64,000 nucleotides of DNA from Roseovarius mucosus DSM 17069 (lineage in GTDB: Bacteria > Pseudomonadota > Alphaproteobacteria > Rhodobacterales > Rhodobacteraceae): NCBI RefSeq assembly GCF_000768555.3, contig NZ_KN293988.1, positions 1-64,000 of the forward strand, written 5' to 3'. Below the pieces are notes generated by a model. The model saw only the letters and a program-made list of their open reading frames with translations, was not told the origin of the DNA and did no database searches. Within the stretch, counting starts at the first letter, position 1. Each line of letters opens with the position of its first letter. Of this stretch, positions 1 to 9,112 are shown in pieces. The position numbers and the translations under genes were made by a program.

Positions 1-1
1 T

Positions 2-730
2 TCAAACCGTGGGGGAAGAATAACGTCCTTCAAGGCTGACTTCTTCAGCAGCCTGTTAAGGGTTTGCCGCAAAACGGCTGTTCAAGCCCGGCGGGTTGCA
101 TTGCAGATCATCCAAACCACAATCATCTGCGCACCTGACCGTCTACGTGATCTTTTGCGCAATATGACCCGCATGCAATTGATCAGGACACTGGCAGCTT
201 GGCGTCCGGATTTGACAGGGTTTCGGGATGTCGAAGAATCTTACAAGATTGCGCTCAAATCGCTAGCACGTCGATACCTTGAGCTGCACGATGAGGTCGC
301 CGATCTGGACGACATGATCGAAGCAATCGTCACTGACCTTGCCCGATATCTGATTGCATGCAGCGGGATCGGCTTTACCAGCGCGGCTCAATTGTTGCTG
401 ACCGCAGGCGACAATCCTGAACGGCTCAGATCCGAAGCCAGCTTCGCTGCTTTGTGCGGCGTCAGCTCAGTTCCTGCATCCTCGGGGAAAACAACACGAC
501 ACCGATTGAACCGGAGTGGCGACCGAGCCGCGAACAGCGCACTCCACATCATCGCAATTGGGCGGTTACGGCTGGATTCGAAGACAAAGGAATACGTTGC
601 GCGACGAATAGCTCAAGGCCATTCAAAGCTGGAAGCTATTCGGTGCCTGAAACGATACATCGCACGTGAAGTCTTCAACATCATCGCGCGACGTCACAAA
701 CAGATCAATCAGGCTCAAATCGCGGCTTGA
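2..730 (+). pseudogene. IS110-family transposase, C-terminal part (runs off left edge)
   Basis: The frame is open from the left edge of the window to the stop at 730, giving about 242 residues with no N-terminal DEDD catalytic part visible. The last 120 residues carry the C-terminal domain of IS110/IS116 transposases: a helix-hairpin-helix-like CSGIGFTSAAQLL segment, then FAALCGVSSVPASSGKT and the Ser-bearing region near NSALHIIAIGRLR. The gene is partial because of the window boundary, so whether it is intact upstream cannot be told. It abuts an IS3 remnant within ten bases of its stop, which suggests nested or sequential insertions. Confidence 0.8.
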
Positions 731-737
731 CACTTAG

Positions 738-1043
738 AAGGGCGTCCAGGGATCGCAGTTCACATCCACCGACTTCATCAAGGTGCTGGCCGCCCGTGAG
801 ATCAAGATCAGCATGGATGGCAAGGGCGCCTGGCGCGACAACGTCTTCGTCGAGCGGCTCTGGCGGACCATCAAATACGAGGAGGTCCACCTGCGGGCCT
901 ATGCCAGCGTGTCCGAGGCCCGGGCCGGAATCGGACGGTATCTCGCCTTCTACAACAGCCGACGCCCGAATTCATCGCTTGACGGGAAAACCCCCGATCA
1001 GGCCTACTTCAACCAGCCAATGCCCGAGGCGGTAGCGGCATAA
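738..1043 (+). pseudogene. IS3-family transposase OrfB, C-terminal fragment
   Basis: About 100 residues match the end of the rve integrase domain of IS3-family OrfB. They run from QGSQFTSTDF through the region of the third catalytic acidic residue (NVFVERLWRTIKYEEV) to the typical ending FYNSRRPNSSLDGKTPDQAYF. The N-terminal two thirds, with the first catalytic Asp, are missing, so the fragment cannot be active. Upstream it is cut at about 738, right after the IS110 gene. Downstream, an IS3-like end sequence follows at about 1055-1085. The short sequence cacttagaa occurs at 731 and again at 1059, flanking the fragment. Confidence 0.85.
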
Positions 1044-1108
1044 AAAAGGCGGAAAACCACTTAGAAAACGCCCGGAACCTGTTCAGATCAACCGAACCAC
1101 CTCTCTGT

Positions 1109-1402
1109 CGGGCTTGGCTGGGCCTGACCACCCGGCGATACCAATCCGGGGAAGTCGACTACGACGGTCACACATCCCGGCGCGGCGACCGCCATGTGAG
1201 AAGCCTTCTCTATGAGGCGGCAACGGTCATTCTGACCCGCAGTCTTGCCGACAGCGATCTGCGGACATGGGGGCTGAAACTCAAGGGACGCATCGGCTTC
1301 AAACGCGCTGCCGTCGTGGTGGCTCGAAAACTCGCAGTCATAATGCATGCAATGCTCCGGGATGACACCCCGTTCGTGCGGGTCGCAAAGGCCGCAACCT
1401 GA
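1109..1402 (+). pseudogene. IS110/IS116-family transposase C-terminal fragment
   Basis: The reading frame encodes about 97 residues beginning AWLGLTTRRYQSGE, followed by DGHTSRRGDRHVRSLLYEAA and LKLKGRIGFKRAAVVVARKL. This is the well conserved end of IS110/IS116/IS902 transposases. It differs from the fragment at 2-730 and so comes from another IS110 subgroup. No N-terminal part is present; the frame joins the IS3 remnant just upstream. It is inactive by length. Confidence 0.8.
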
Positions 1403-1755
1403 CACGTCACCAATAGCGCTCAAGTCGCGAGCGCGCGAAGGCGTCCCTGCCGGGACGTAGGTCGAGCCATTCCGCTGATCGAGTTGCACCAGCTAAAACA
1501 GCTGAGTGCGTTTCGCACATTGGAAGGCTCCTCCGCGAAGACCCATCATGCGGCGACCGACGTGTCGACCGCGAAGACGACCCTGACCCGGCAAACGTTT
1601 CGACGACGCGCACTCGGAGCCTCAGGCGCATTGGTCTCACGCATGACCTGAAGACCGACCTCCCGCCGTCCAACGCCCGGTGGTGCAAAGAAAATGCTTG
1701 CAATTCTGGCTGCGATTAGACGACTCGATCACACGCCCCTGGGGTCAGAAACTTC
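1403..1755. other. No gene recognised between IS remnants
   Basis: This stretch lies between two transposase remnants. Several frames are open on the minus strand, but their predicted proteins are Arg/Ser-rich shadows without recognisable motifs or ribosome binding sites. It is most likely decayed IS flank. Confidence 0.5.
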
Positions 1756-2445
1756 TTGCCTGACGGGCGGCAACCACAGAATTTGCGTTTTGAACGACCT
1801 CAGATTAAACTCTCTCTGATCGGATGGTTGTGCCATTTCCGTTTCGGATTGGGCGGGTTCGAAGCTACGCGCCTAAAGGCGCTCGGTGATCTCGATGGGG
1901 TTTTGGTCATCGATGATACCAGGTTTCTGAAGAAGGAGGCTCACTCCGTCGGTGTTGGTCGACAGTATTCCGGTACGGCAGACCGGATTGAGAATGCCAG
2001 ATCGGTGTATTCGCCGCCTATGCCAGCCGCGGGAATCACGCACTGCTTGATCGGCGGCTTTACCTGCCGAAGGACTGGGCCAACGAGTTGTAGCGGTGCA
2101 TAAAGGCGCGTGTGCCGGAAAACGTTATATTTGCCACAAAGTCGGCCATGGCCTGCGAAATGACAGAAAAGCTGCTGGGTGAGGGGGCGCCAAGCGCCTT
2201 TGTCCTCACCCATGTGGTCTATAGCTCGGACTATGGGTTCCCGCACATGCTGGAGGATCGTGGTCAGCCCTATGCGCTGGCGGTGCGTTCGACCCACAAC
2301 TTGCACTTTCTGGAAGAGCGGCGCTGGTACAGACAAACCTGAGGACGATGATTTCCGAACCGCCCACAGAGGCCTGACAGTTCCTGTCCGCCGGTAAAGG
2401 TGCCAAGTGCATACGCCGATGGAGAACCGTTCGGCTGGACTCAGG
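1756..2445 (+). pseudogene. IS701-family (DDE_5) transposase, degenerate
   Basis: The first frame contains the catalytic-region signature GDLDGVLVIDDTRFLKKEAHSVGVGRQYSGTA of IS701 transposases. Near 1995 the frame is lost. The homologous reading continues in another frame as a YLPKDWANEL-like segment, an internal stop at about 2090, and then VPENVIFATKSAMACEMTEKLL and the SSDYGFPHMLEDRGQPYALAVRS segment to about 2320. Later matching text (EA-stop-QFLSAGKGAK) contains another stop near 2375. At least one frameshift and two stops make this a pseudogene. The start at 1756 is only the first open codon, not a proven initiation site. Confidence 0.75.
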
Positions 2446-2806
2446 TAAATGCCATTTTTTGCTCGATATCCACGGAGAGTACAAGACTGGATGGCGGGGA
2501 ATTCCGCCACTTACGATTAGCGGGTCCAAGTGATTTTAGGCACGATCAAGATCTTGATGATTGGGTGCTTTACCTACCCTTTTGGTTGCTTGGATATGAA
2601 GCTATGGCTTCTATCTTCGTGGAGCGTTCAGCCCGATGTTTAATACAAAAGCCCGACTCGCCTGCACCGAAGCCGCTTGAAAACGTCAAGCGAGCCGAGT
2701 GACGCTCACCGGCTTAACGAACCGTGAGTAGTTACCGTGTCTTTCTGCAATCCTAAAATAGTTCTTCTTCTCAATTCCTCGCCTTGTATCCTGCCCGTGT
2801 CCGGAT
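2446..2806. other. Non-coding stretch between IS701 remnant and TRAP operon
   Basis: A 100-codon open frame crosses this region (2400-2702), but its product has no recognisable domain and overlaps the IS701 debris. No terminator or RNA gene was recognised. The last 40 bases carry the candidate promoter region of the TRAP operon. Confidence 0.4.
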
Positions 2807-2824
2807 AGTATGCTGACACATACT
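2807..2824. promoter_or_regulatory. Inverted repeat upstream of the TRAP operon
   Basis: The six-base arms agtatg and catact are perfect inverted repeats separated by six bases. They end 13 bases before the dctQ start codon. A dyad in this place could be an operator for a transport regulator, but no cognate regulator gene is adjacent, so the role is inferred only from position. Confidence 0.3.
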
Positions 2825-2837
2825 GGCGGAGGAAACC

Positions 2838-3338
2838 ATGATCATTCGCGCCATTGACGGGCTTAACGAAACCGTCGGCAGAATCGTCTCTGTGGTGGCG
2901 ATCGTGTTCGCGGCATTCATCATCTATGACGTATTCATGCGTTACGTGCTCAACGATCCGACCCGCTGGGCGTTTGACGTCACAAAGCAGATGTTCGGCT
3001 TCTACTTTGTGCTGCTCGGCGGCTATGCGCTGCGGCATCAGGCGCATGTGCGGGTGGATCTGCTGACCGCCAATCTGTCCGAGACCCCGGCCCGTATTGT
3101 CGATGCTCTGGGCTATCTGATCTTCTTCTTTCCCTTCGCCTGGGTGTTCACAACCCGCTCCTATGAATTTGCGATGCGGTCCTATGCGCAGGGTGAAACC
3201 ACCTATGGCTCGGTGCAATTGCCCGTCTATCCGCTCAAGATGGCGATGGCTGCGGCGGCGGCCCTGCTCTTGTTGCAGGGGATCGCAGAGGTTCTGAAAC
3301 TCGTATTCAATCGTCAGGAGGTGCGCAGTGACGCCTGA
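2838..3338 (+). CDS. dctQ: TRAP transporter small permease, DctQ
   Basis: The 166-residue protein is the right size for the four-helix small membrane subunit of a tripartite ATP-independent periplasmic transporter. Hydrophobic helices lie at about residues 12-34, 47-66, 90-110 and 132-150. The motif YDVFMRYVLNDPTRWA in the first third is typical of DctQ. It works with DctM and DctP to import an organic acid using the sodium or proton gradient. The start is supported by GGAGG just upstream of the ATG. Its last codons overlap the GTG start of the large permease by 11 bases, so the two are probably translationally coupled. Confidence 0.92.
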   Translation: MIIRAIDGLNETVGRIVSVVAIVFAAFIIYDVFMRYVLNDPTRWAFDVTKQMFGFYFVLLGGYALRHQAHVRVDLLTANLSETPARIVDALGYLIFFFPFAWVFTTRSYEFAMRSYAQGETTYGSVQLPVYPLKMAMAAAAALLLLQGIAEVLKLVFNRQEVRSDA

Positions 3339-4650
3339 AGTCATCGCCCTGTGCATGTTCGGCCTGCTGCTGCTTGGCCTCTTCATGGGCCATCCGCTGG
3401 CCTTTGTGCTGGGCGGCACCGCCGTTCTGGGTGCGCTGATCGCGGGCAAGCCGATGGTGCTGGGCATCGTCATCAATCGCATCTTCGGCGATGTGCTGGA
3501 TAATTTCACGCTGATTGCCATTCCACTGTTCGTGCTGATGGCCCGGTTTCTCTCGGACAGCGGCGTCACCGACCGAATGTTCGAATCCCTCCGGCTGATG
3601 ATGTCCAATGTGCGCGGCGGTCTGGCACTGGCGGTCGTGTTCATCTCGATCCTCTTGGCGGCGACCACCGGCATCATCGGCGCCTCGATCACCGTGATGG
3701 GCGTCATGGCCCTGCGCCCGATGCTGCAATATGGCTATAGCCCGACGCTCACCACCGGCGTCATCGCGGCCTCGGGCTGCCTCGGCATTCTCATTCCGCC
3801 CTCGATCATGCTCATCCTGATGGCCAGCTACTCACCGCTCTCGGTGGGCGAACTGTTTGCCGGTGCAATGATCCCCGGCATATTGCTCGGACTGCTCTAC
3901 GCCGTCTGGGTTGTGATCGTGGCCTTCGTGCGCCCCGATATGGCCCCCGCCGTTGAGTCGGACGAAAAGGTCAGCCGCAGCGCCCTGCTCAAGATGCTGG
4001 CGATTGAGGCCGTACCGCCCTTGGTGCTGATCCTCGGCATCCTCGGCTCGCTCCTAGCGGGCATAGCCACGGCAACAGAGGCCTCTGCCATCGGGGCCAT
4101 GCTGGCGCTGCTGATCGTGATCTTTCGCGGCAAGTTCAGATGGATCAGCTTCTACGGCGCAATGCTGGAGACCGGGCGCACCTCGGCGATGATCCTCTTC
4201 ATCGTGATCGGAGCAACCGCCTTTACCGGCGTGTTCAACATCACCGGCGGGTTGCGCGCCACTCAGGAAATCATCCGGGGCATGGATATGGAGCCGTGGA
4301 TGCTCATTACGATGATGCTGTTCATCGTGTTCATTTTGGGCGCTTTCCTCGACTGGACGGGGATTGTCTTGCTTTCGTTCCCGATCTTTCTGCCCATCGT
4401 GCAAGAGATGGATGTCAGCCTCTTGTGGTTTGTTGTTCTCATGTCGGTGGTGTTGCAGACCTCGTTTCTGACGCCGCCTTTTGGCTATGCCTTGTTCTAT
4501 TTGCGCGCTATCGCGCCCAAGTCGGTCAAAACCTCACAGATCATCATCGGGGTGTTGCCATTCATTGGCTTGATCCTGATCATGTGCCTCGGTGTAGCCA
4601 TCTTTCCGCAACTGGTCACATGGCTACCAGAGACGCTCTACACCAAGTAA
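3328..4650 (+). CDS. dctM: TRAP transporter large permease, DctM
   Basis: The 440-residue, very hydrophobic protein has the size and helix pattern (about 12 segments) of DctM, the transport channel of TRAP systems. Landmarks include the GHPLAFVLGG segment near the N-terminus, LIAIPLFVLMARFL, the LGILIPPSIMLILMASYS region and FLDWTGIVLLSFPIFLPI near the end. The GTG start at 3328 is preceded by AGGAGG and lies inside dctQ. It is followed 15 bases later by the periplasmic receptor gene, completing the dctQMP order. Confidence 0.94.
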   Translation: MTPEVIALCMFGLLLLGLFMGHPLAFVLGGTAVLGALIAGKPMVLGIVINRIFGDVLDNFTLIAIPLFVLMARFLSDSGVTDRMFESLRLMMSNVRGGLALAVVFISILLAATTGIIGASITVMGVMALRPMLQYGYSPTLTTGVIAASGCLGILIPPSIMLILMASYSPLSVGELFAGAMIPGILLGLLYAVWVVIVAFVRPDMAPAVESDEKVSRSALLKMLAIEAVPPLVLILGILGSLLAGIATATEASAIGAMLALLIVIFRGKFRWISFYGAMLETGRTSAMILFIVIGATAFTGVFNITGGLRATQEIIRGMDMEPWMLITMMLFIVFILGAFLDWTGIVLLSFPIFLPIVQEMDVSLLWFVVLMSVVLQTSFLTPPFGYALFYLRAIAPKSVKTSQIIIGVLPFIGLILIMCLGVAIFPQLVTWLPETLYTK

Positions 4651-4665
4651 ACAAGGAGACTACCC

Positions 4666-5757
4666 ATGCTGACGAAGATTACTCTCGTAACCGGCCTCGC
4701 TCTGGCCGCAGGGATTGCGACGCAATCTGCCGCGCAGGAAAGCTGGACCATGACAACCACATGGCCCAGCTCTCTGGAGCTGATCGAGATCGACAAGCAT
4801 TTCGTCGACCTCGCCAACAAGCTGACCGGCGACGCGTTGACCATCGAGTTCTTCGAGGGAGGCGCGCTTGTGCCCGCAGGCGAAGTCTTTGGCGCAGTGG
4901 AATCTGGCACCATTCAGGCTGGCGGGGATTGGCCGGGCTATTGGGCAGGCCGCGATTCGGCGTTCTCCCCCTTGGCAACCACCGCCAGCCTCTTCAACGC
5001 CATCGACTACGTCAACTGGATCGAACAATGGGGTGGTGCCGATCTCTATAACGAGATCTACGGCAAATTCGGCATGGTCTACCTGCCCTACGGCGTGACC
5101 AACAACGAATCCGGTTTCCGTACCAATGAGCCCATCGTGACCCTTGAGGATCTGCAAGGCAAACGCCTGCGCCTGTCCGGTCTGGAACAGGGTCGCCTGC
5201 TCGAAAAACTCGGCGGCAATCAGGTCTCCATGGCCGGTGGCGAAATCTATCAGTCGCTAGAACGCGGCGTGATCGACGGCGCAGAATTCTCGACCCCCAA
5301 TGTTGATTATTCAGGCGGCTTCCATCAGGTGACCAAGTTCTGGGCCACTCCGGGCTGGCACCAATCGGCTTCGGTCTTTGGCGTGATGATCAACAAGGCC
5401 TCGTGGGATGCGCTCTCTCCTGAAACGCAGGAGGATCTGAAAATCGCGGCTCAGGCCAATCTGATCTGGTCGCTTTCCTTCACCGAAAAGCGCGCCACCG
5501 AGGCCTATCAGCAGTTCAAGGACGCTGGCATCGAGATCACCCGCTACGACGACGAGACCTTGGCGCGCGTGCAGGAACTCGCCAATGAGGTGATCATCGA
5601 GACCGCCTGCGAAAACCCCGCCTCGGCCAAGGTCTATCTCAGCCAGCTCGAATATCTGGCCGATTACGCCAAATGGCGCGATGCGTCCGCCCCCTTCAAT
5701 CTGGGTCGGTCACCCAATGGGCCGGACATCGAAGCCATCCGCGCCTGCGCGAACTGA
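4666..5757 (+). CDS. dctP: TRAP transporter substrate-binding protein, DctP (TakP-like)
   Basis: The 363-residue periplasmic receptor begins with a Sec signal peptide cleaved near residue 23 (SAAQ-ES). It then follows the TRAP DctP fold, with GRDSAFSPL-like and LQGKRLRLSGLEQGRLLEKLGG segments and the helix-spanning IDGAEFSTPNVDY motif. The phrase PGWHQSASVFGVMINKASWDAL resembles the alpha-keto-acid binding TakP subgroup of Rhodobacter, where Arg, Trp and a sodium ion hold the carboxylate. A 2-oxoacid or similar carboxylate is therefore the most likely ligand, but substrate cannot be read with certainty. The ATG is preceded by AAGGAG. A strong terminator follows. Confidence 0.9.
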   Translation: MLTKITLVTGLALAAGIATQSAAQESWTMTTTWPSSLELIEIDKHFVDLANKLTGDALTIEFFEGGALVPAGEVFGAVESGTIQAGGDWPGYWAGRDSAFSPLATTASLFNAIDYVNWIEQWGGADLYNEIYGKFGMVYLPYGVTNNESGFRTNEPIVTLEDLQGKRLRLSGLEQGRLLEKLGGNQVSMAGGEIYQSLERGVIDGAEFSTPNVDYSGGFHQVTKFWATPGWHQSASVFGVMINKASWDALSPETQEDLKIAAQANLIWSLSFTEKRATEAYQQFKDAGIEITRYDDETLARVQELANEVIIETACENPASAKVYLSQLEYLADYAKWRDASAPFNLGRSPNGPDIEAIRACAN

Positions 5758-5775
5758 TACAGAGAATTCAACCGG

Positions 5776-5803
5776 AAGGCCCACCATCACTGGTGGGCCT
5801 TTT
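5776..5803 (+). terminator. Rho-independent terminator of the TRAP operon
   Basis: An 11-base perfect stem (5776-5786 with 5791-5801), four-base loop TCAC and a short T run form a textbook intrinsic terminator. It starts 19 bases after the dctP stop codon. The A residues on the left arm also give a T-tract on the opposite strand. Confidence 0.9.
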
Positions 5804-5993
5804 GCGTTTAACGAACGGACCGCTTTGCGGCAACATTCTCTTTTCCGGGCGTAGCTGACCCTTGCGCAAGCAAGAAATGTTGATGGTCTAAAGAAAATAT
5901 CGCCTGCCTTCGCCACGATTTAGAAGCTGGCGCTACTCTACAAAGGCATTTTGTTCCAAGGGTGATCCCTACCTACTTGAAGCATGAACCACT

Positions 5994-8900
5994 TCAACCA
6001 GAGGCTGTTCCGGTTTTCGAGTCGGTGCTTTCTTCTTTTGGTGGACGGATACGGAAAAGAAGTGCGTAAAGTACCGGCACGGCGACAAGGGTCAGCACCG
6101 AGGCAAACGCGAGGCCACCCATTATCGTCACCGCCATAGACGCGAAAAACGCATCCGGCAGCAGGGGTATCATGCCGAAGATCGTCGTGCCTGCGGCGAG
6201 CACCACAGGGCGTAGACGACTGACCGAACCGTCAATCACTGCCTTGTAATCCGCCACACCCTCTGCGCGCTGAACGTCGATCTCTTCGACCAGAACGATC
6301 GCGTTCTTCATCAGCATTCCCGACAGCGAAAGGAAGCCGAGCAGAGCAGTGAAGGTGAAAGGCAGGCCGGTGAAAAGCAGCCCGAGCACCATGCCCGTCA
6401 CGGACATTGGCACGACAAGCCAAAGGATGAGGGGTTGGCGCACCTTGTTGAACATGAGAATGGAGATTGTCAGCATGACAAGGAAGCCTAGGGGAAGCTG
6501 TTTGCCAAGGCTGGTCTGGGCGTCGGTTGAACTTTCATACTGGCCACCCCACTCCATGCTGTAGCCGTCGGGACGCGGGAGTGCCTCGATCTCGGCCCGC
6601 ACGCTTTTGAAGGCCTCATCGGCGGTGAGATCCGCCCGTGCACCGCCAAGGGCAGTAATGGTGCGTTCGCGGTTGCGCCGGTGAATCAGCGCCTCGACGA
6701 GGCGCGGCTCGAACCGTTCCACAAGGTTGGCCATGGGAACGTAGGTGCCAGCACCATCGGACCAGGCCGACAGATCCCGAACGCGGTCAACCCCGTCCCG
6801 TTCGGTCGCGGGCAGCCGCAGGTGGATCGGGATGACCTCGTCGCCTTCGCGCAATTCACCGACTCGCAAGCCCGACGTTCCGTAGCGGACGGTATCGGCA
6901 ATCGCGCTGCGCGTGGCCCCGGCCAGCCGCATGCGCGACTCATCGACGATCGGCTCAACAAGGATTTCGCGCTGGCGCCAATTGGTGCGCGGGTTGGTAA
7001 TTGTGCCGGCGGCCTCGTATATCCGTAATGCATCGTCGGCGAGTTGGCGCAGAACGACCGGATCGGGACCAGAGAACCGGACCGCCACATCGGCACCGGA
7101 GGGCGGGCCGAAGACAAGCTCTTCGACCCGGACGAGCGCGTTGGGAAATTCGGCCGGCAGATCACGATTCAATCGATTGGCCATAGCCGGGATCGCCTCG
7201 GCGTCGGCCACACGAACGATAAGCTGGCCATAGCTGGCATCTGCCTGCTCCGGGTTGTATGTCAACATGAATCGGCTCGCGCCGCGCCCCACCAAGGTCG
7301 TCACGTCGGTCACCTTGTCTTCAGACAGGATCAACTGTTCGAGCCGTTTCATTTCACGGTCGGTGACGTTGATGTCGGTCCCTTGCGGCATCTGGAATTC
7401 GACATAGAAAAGCGGGGTATTTGACGCCGGGAAAAAGGCCTGCTTGACCTGCCCGAAGGCCATCACCGACACAATCGTGATTCCCACGATTACAAGCACA
7501 ACCAGCACACGCGCGCGCAGCACGAGCCAGAGCAACCCGCGATAGATCGCGTAGAACGCGCCCTTGTAGGGATCATCCGAGGTATTTTTTTTTGGCGCCT
7601 TGAGCAGCAGCATGCCGAGATATGGCGTGACCGTAACAGCCAGAATCCAGCTCATCAGCAGCGAGATGGTGATCACCGCGAAGAGCGAGAACAGAAACTC
7701 GCCGGTGGAGTCCGGCGAAAGTCCGATCCCGGAAAAGGCCATGATCCCGATCACGGTGGCTCCAAGCAGCGGAATGGACGTGGAACTTTCGGTCTCGGCC
7801 GCAGCTTTTATCGCGCTCTTTCCGCGCGCCATGCCAATCACCATTCCTTCGGTGATCACGATGGCGTTGTCGACCAGCATCCCCATCGCGATGATCAGGG
7901 CACCAAGGCTGATCCGTTCCATCGCGATCCCGAAGACCGACATGAAGAACAGCGTGACGAACACAGTGAGCCCGAGCGTCGTGCCGACCACCAGGCCGGC
8001 GCGCCAGCCCATTGTGATCATCAGCGCCCCGACAACGATGGCGACCGACATCGCAAGGCTCAGGAGAAAGCTGGAGACGGCCTCGTCAACGACGACGTGC
8101 TGTTCGTAGATCGGCGTGATCTCGACGCTGTCCGGCAAGTCGGCCTTCAACGTCTCAAGCCGGGCCGCGACCGCCGAACCAACTTCGACCACGTTGCGGT
8201 TCGTCAACGCCGAAACCCCGAGGGTGAAGGCTGCCGTGCCATTGTGGCGGATCACCTGGCTCGGCTGTTCCGCCTCGTCGCGGGAGACGCGGGCGATGTC
8301 ACGGATCGCAACCTGTCCGACCTCTCCGGCCGCGCCAAGCCGTAATTGTTCGATCCCCTCGGGGGTCACGTAACCCGGCGGAACGGACAGGCCGATGCGG
8401 GCGGGGCCCTCGGTGATCTCGCCATTGTTGAAAACGAGGTTTTCATCGTTCAGCACGCCCAGAACCTGGTTTGGCGGCAGGCCCAATTCCGTCAGGCGCG
8501 CGGACGGGATCGAGAGGGTGATCGTCTCTTCCGTAAGGCCCTGAACCTCAACCTTCGCAACGCCGTCGACGGTCACCAGCCCAAGCCGTAATCGCGTGGC
8601 CAGATCCCGCTCCTCGCGCGGGCTGAGACCTTCGGTTTTTACCGCGTAGAACATGCCGTAGACATCGCCGAAATCGTCGTTGACAATGGGTGCGCGCGCG
8701 CCCTGGGGTAGGTCGTCCTGCACGTCGCTGATGCGCAGCCGCATCTCGTCCCAGACTTGCGGAATCTCATCCGGGCCATAGGTGCCCTCGATCTCGACCG
8801 TGATCTGCGCCATGCCCGGCATCGACTTCGATTCGACCCGGTCAAGCTGCTTCATCTGCTGCAGCGCGTTTTCGATGACGTCCGAGACCTCTTCCTCGAC

Positions 8901-9080
8901 CTCGACTGCTGTCGCGCCGGGATACGGCACGAACACGAGCGCGGTCTTGAGCGTGAAACTCGGGTCTTCAAGGCGGCCCACGGTGTTCAGCCCCCAATAC
9001 CCGCCCAAAAGACAAAAAAGGATGAGGAGCCAGACCGCCACGGGCCTCTGGATGCTTGCGCCGGAAATGCTGAATGCCAT
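5994..9080 (-). CDS. RND-family efflux permease (AcrB/MdtC-type)
   Basis: The 1028-residue protein is a full-length inner-membrane RND pump. Residues 10-32 form the first membrane helix. Two large periplasmic loops follow, and the 12-helix pattern is intact. Typical elements are the FVPYPGATAVEVEEEVSDVIENALQ start of the first porter domain, GMLVDNAIVITEGMV in helix 4 with the Asp used for proton relay, and the helix 10-12 region GFLSLSGMLMKNAIVLVEEI. It lacks the CusA methionine relay signature, so a drug/organic exporter is more likely than a copper pump. The adaptor gene lies 32 bases upstream in the same direction. No outer-membrane channel is adjacent; the TolC-like gene at 26745 or another channel could serve. 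Confidence 0.93.
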   Translation of the reverse strand: MAFSISGASIQRPVAVWLLILFCLLGGYWGLNTVGRLEDPSFTLKTALVFVPYPGATAVEVEEEVSDVIENALQQMKQLDRVESKSMPGMAQITVEIEGTYGPDEIPQVWDEMRLRISDVQDDLPQGARAPIVNDDFGDVYGMFYAVKTEGLSPREERDLATRLRLGLVTVDGVAKVEVQGLTEETITLSIPSARLTELGLPPNQVLGVLNDENLVFNNGEITEGPARIGLSVPPGYVTPEGIEQLRLGAAGEVGQVAIRDIARVSRDEAEQPSQVIRHNGTAAFTLGVSALTNRNVVEVGSAVAARLETLKADLPDSVEITPIYEQHVVVDEAVSSFLLSLAMSVAIVVGALMITMGWRAGLVVGTTLGLTVFVTLFFMSVFGIAMERISLGALIIAMGMLVDNAIVITEGMVIGMARGKSAIKAAAETESSTSIPLLGATVIGIMAFSGIGLSPDSTGEFLFSLFAVITISLLMSWILAVTVTPYLGMLLLKAPKKNTSDDPYKGAFYAIYRGLLWLVLRARVLVVLVIVGITIVSVMAFGQVKQAFFPASNTPLFYVEFQMPQGTDINVTDREMKRLEQLILSEDKVTDVTTLVGRGASRFMLTYNPEQADASYGQLIVRVADAEAIPAMANRLNRDLPAEFPNALVRVEELVFGPPSGADVAVRFSGPDPVVLRQLADDALRIYEAAGTITNPRTNWRQREILVEPIVDESRMRLAGATRSAIADTVRYGTSGLRVGELREGDEVIPIHLRLPATERDGVDRVRDLSAWSDGAGTYVPMANLVERFEPRLVEALIHRRNRERTITALGGARADLTADEAFKSVRAEIEALPRPDGYSMEWGGQYESSTDAQTSLGKQLPLGFLVMLTISILMFNKVRQPLILWLVVPMSVTGMVLGLLFTGLPFTFTALLGFLSLSGMLMKNAIVLVEEIDVQRAEGVADYKAVIDGSVSRLRPVVLAAGTTIFGMIPLLPDAFFASMAVTIMGGLAFASVLTLVAVPVLYALLFRIRPPKEESTDSKTGTASG

Positions 9081-9112
9081 GGATTTGTTCGTGTCCTGTC
9101 AAGGGGGCGGGA

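Noticed and set aside
2400..2702. 100-residue open frame on the plus strand
   Set aside because: It overlaps the decayed IS701 gene, has no recognisable domain and no ribosome binding site.
5994..9080. Considered as a CusA-type copper pump because of the copper island
   Set aside because: The typical CusA methionine pathway was not seen and it is far from the copper operon; a general RND exporter is better supported.
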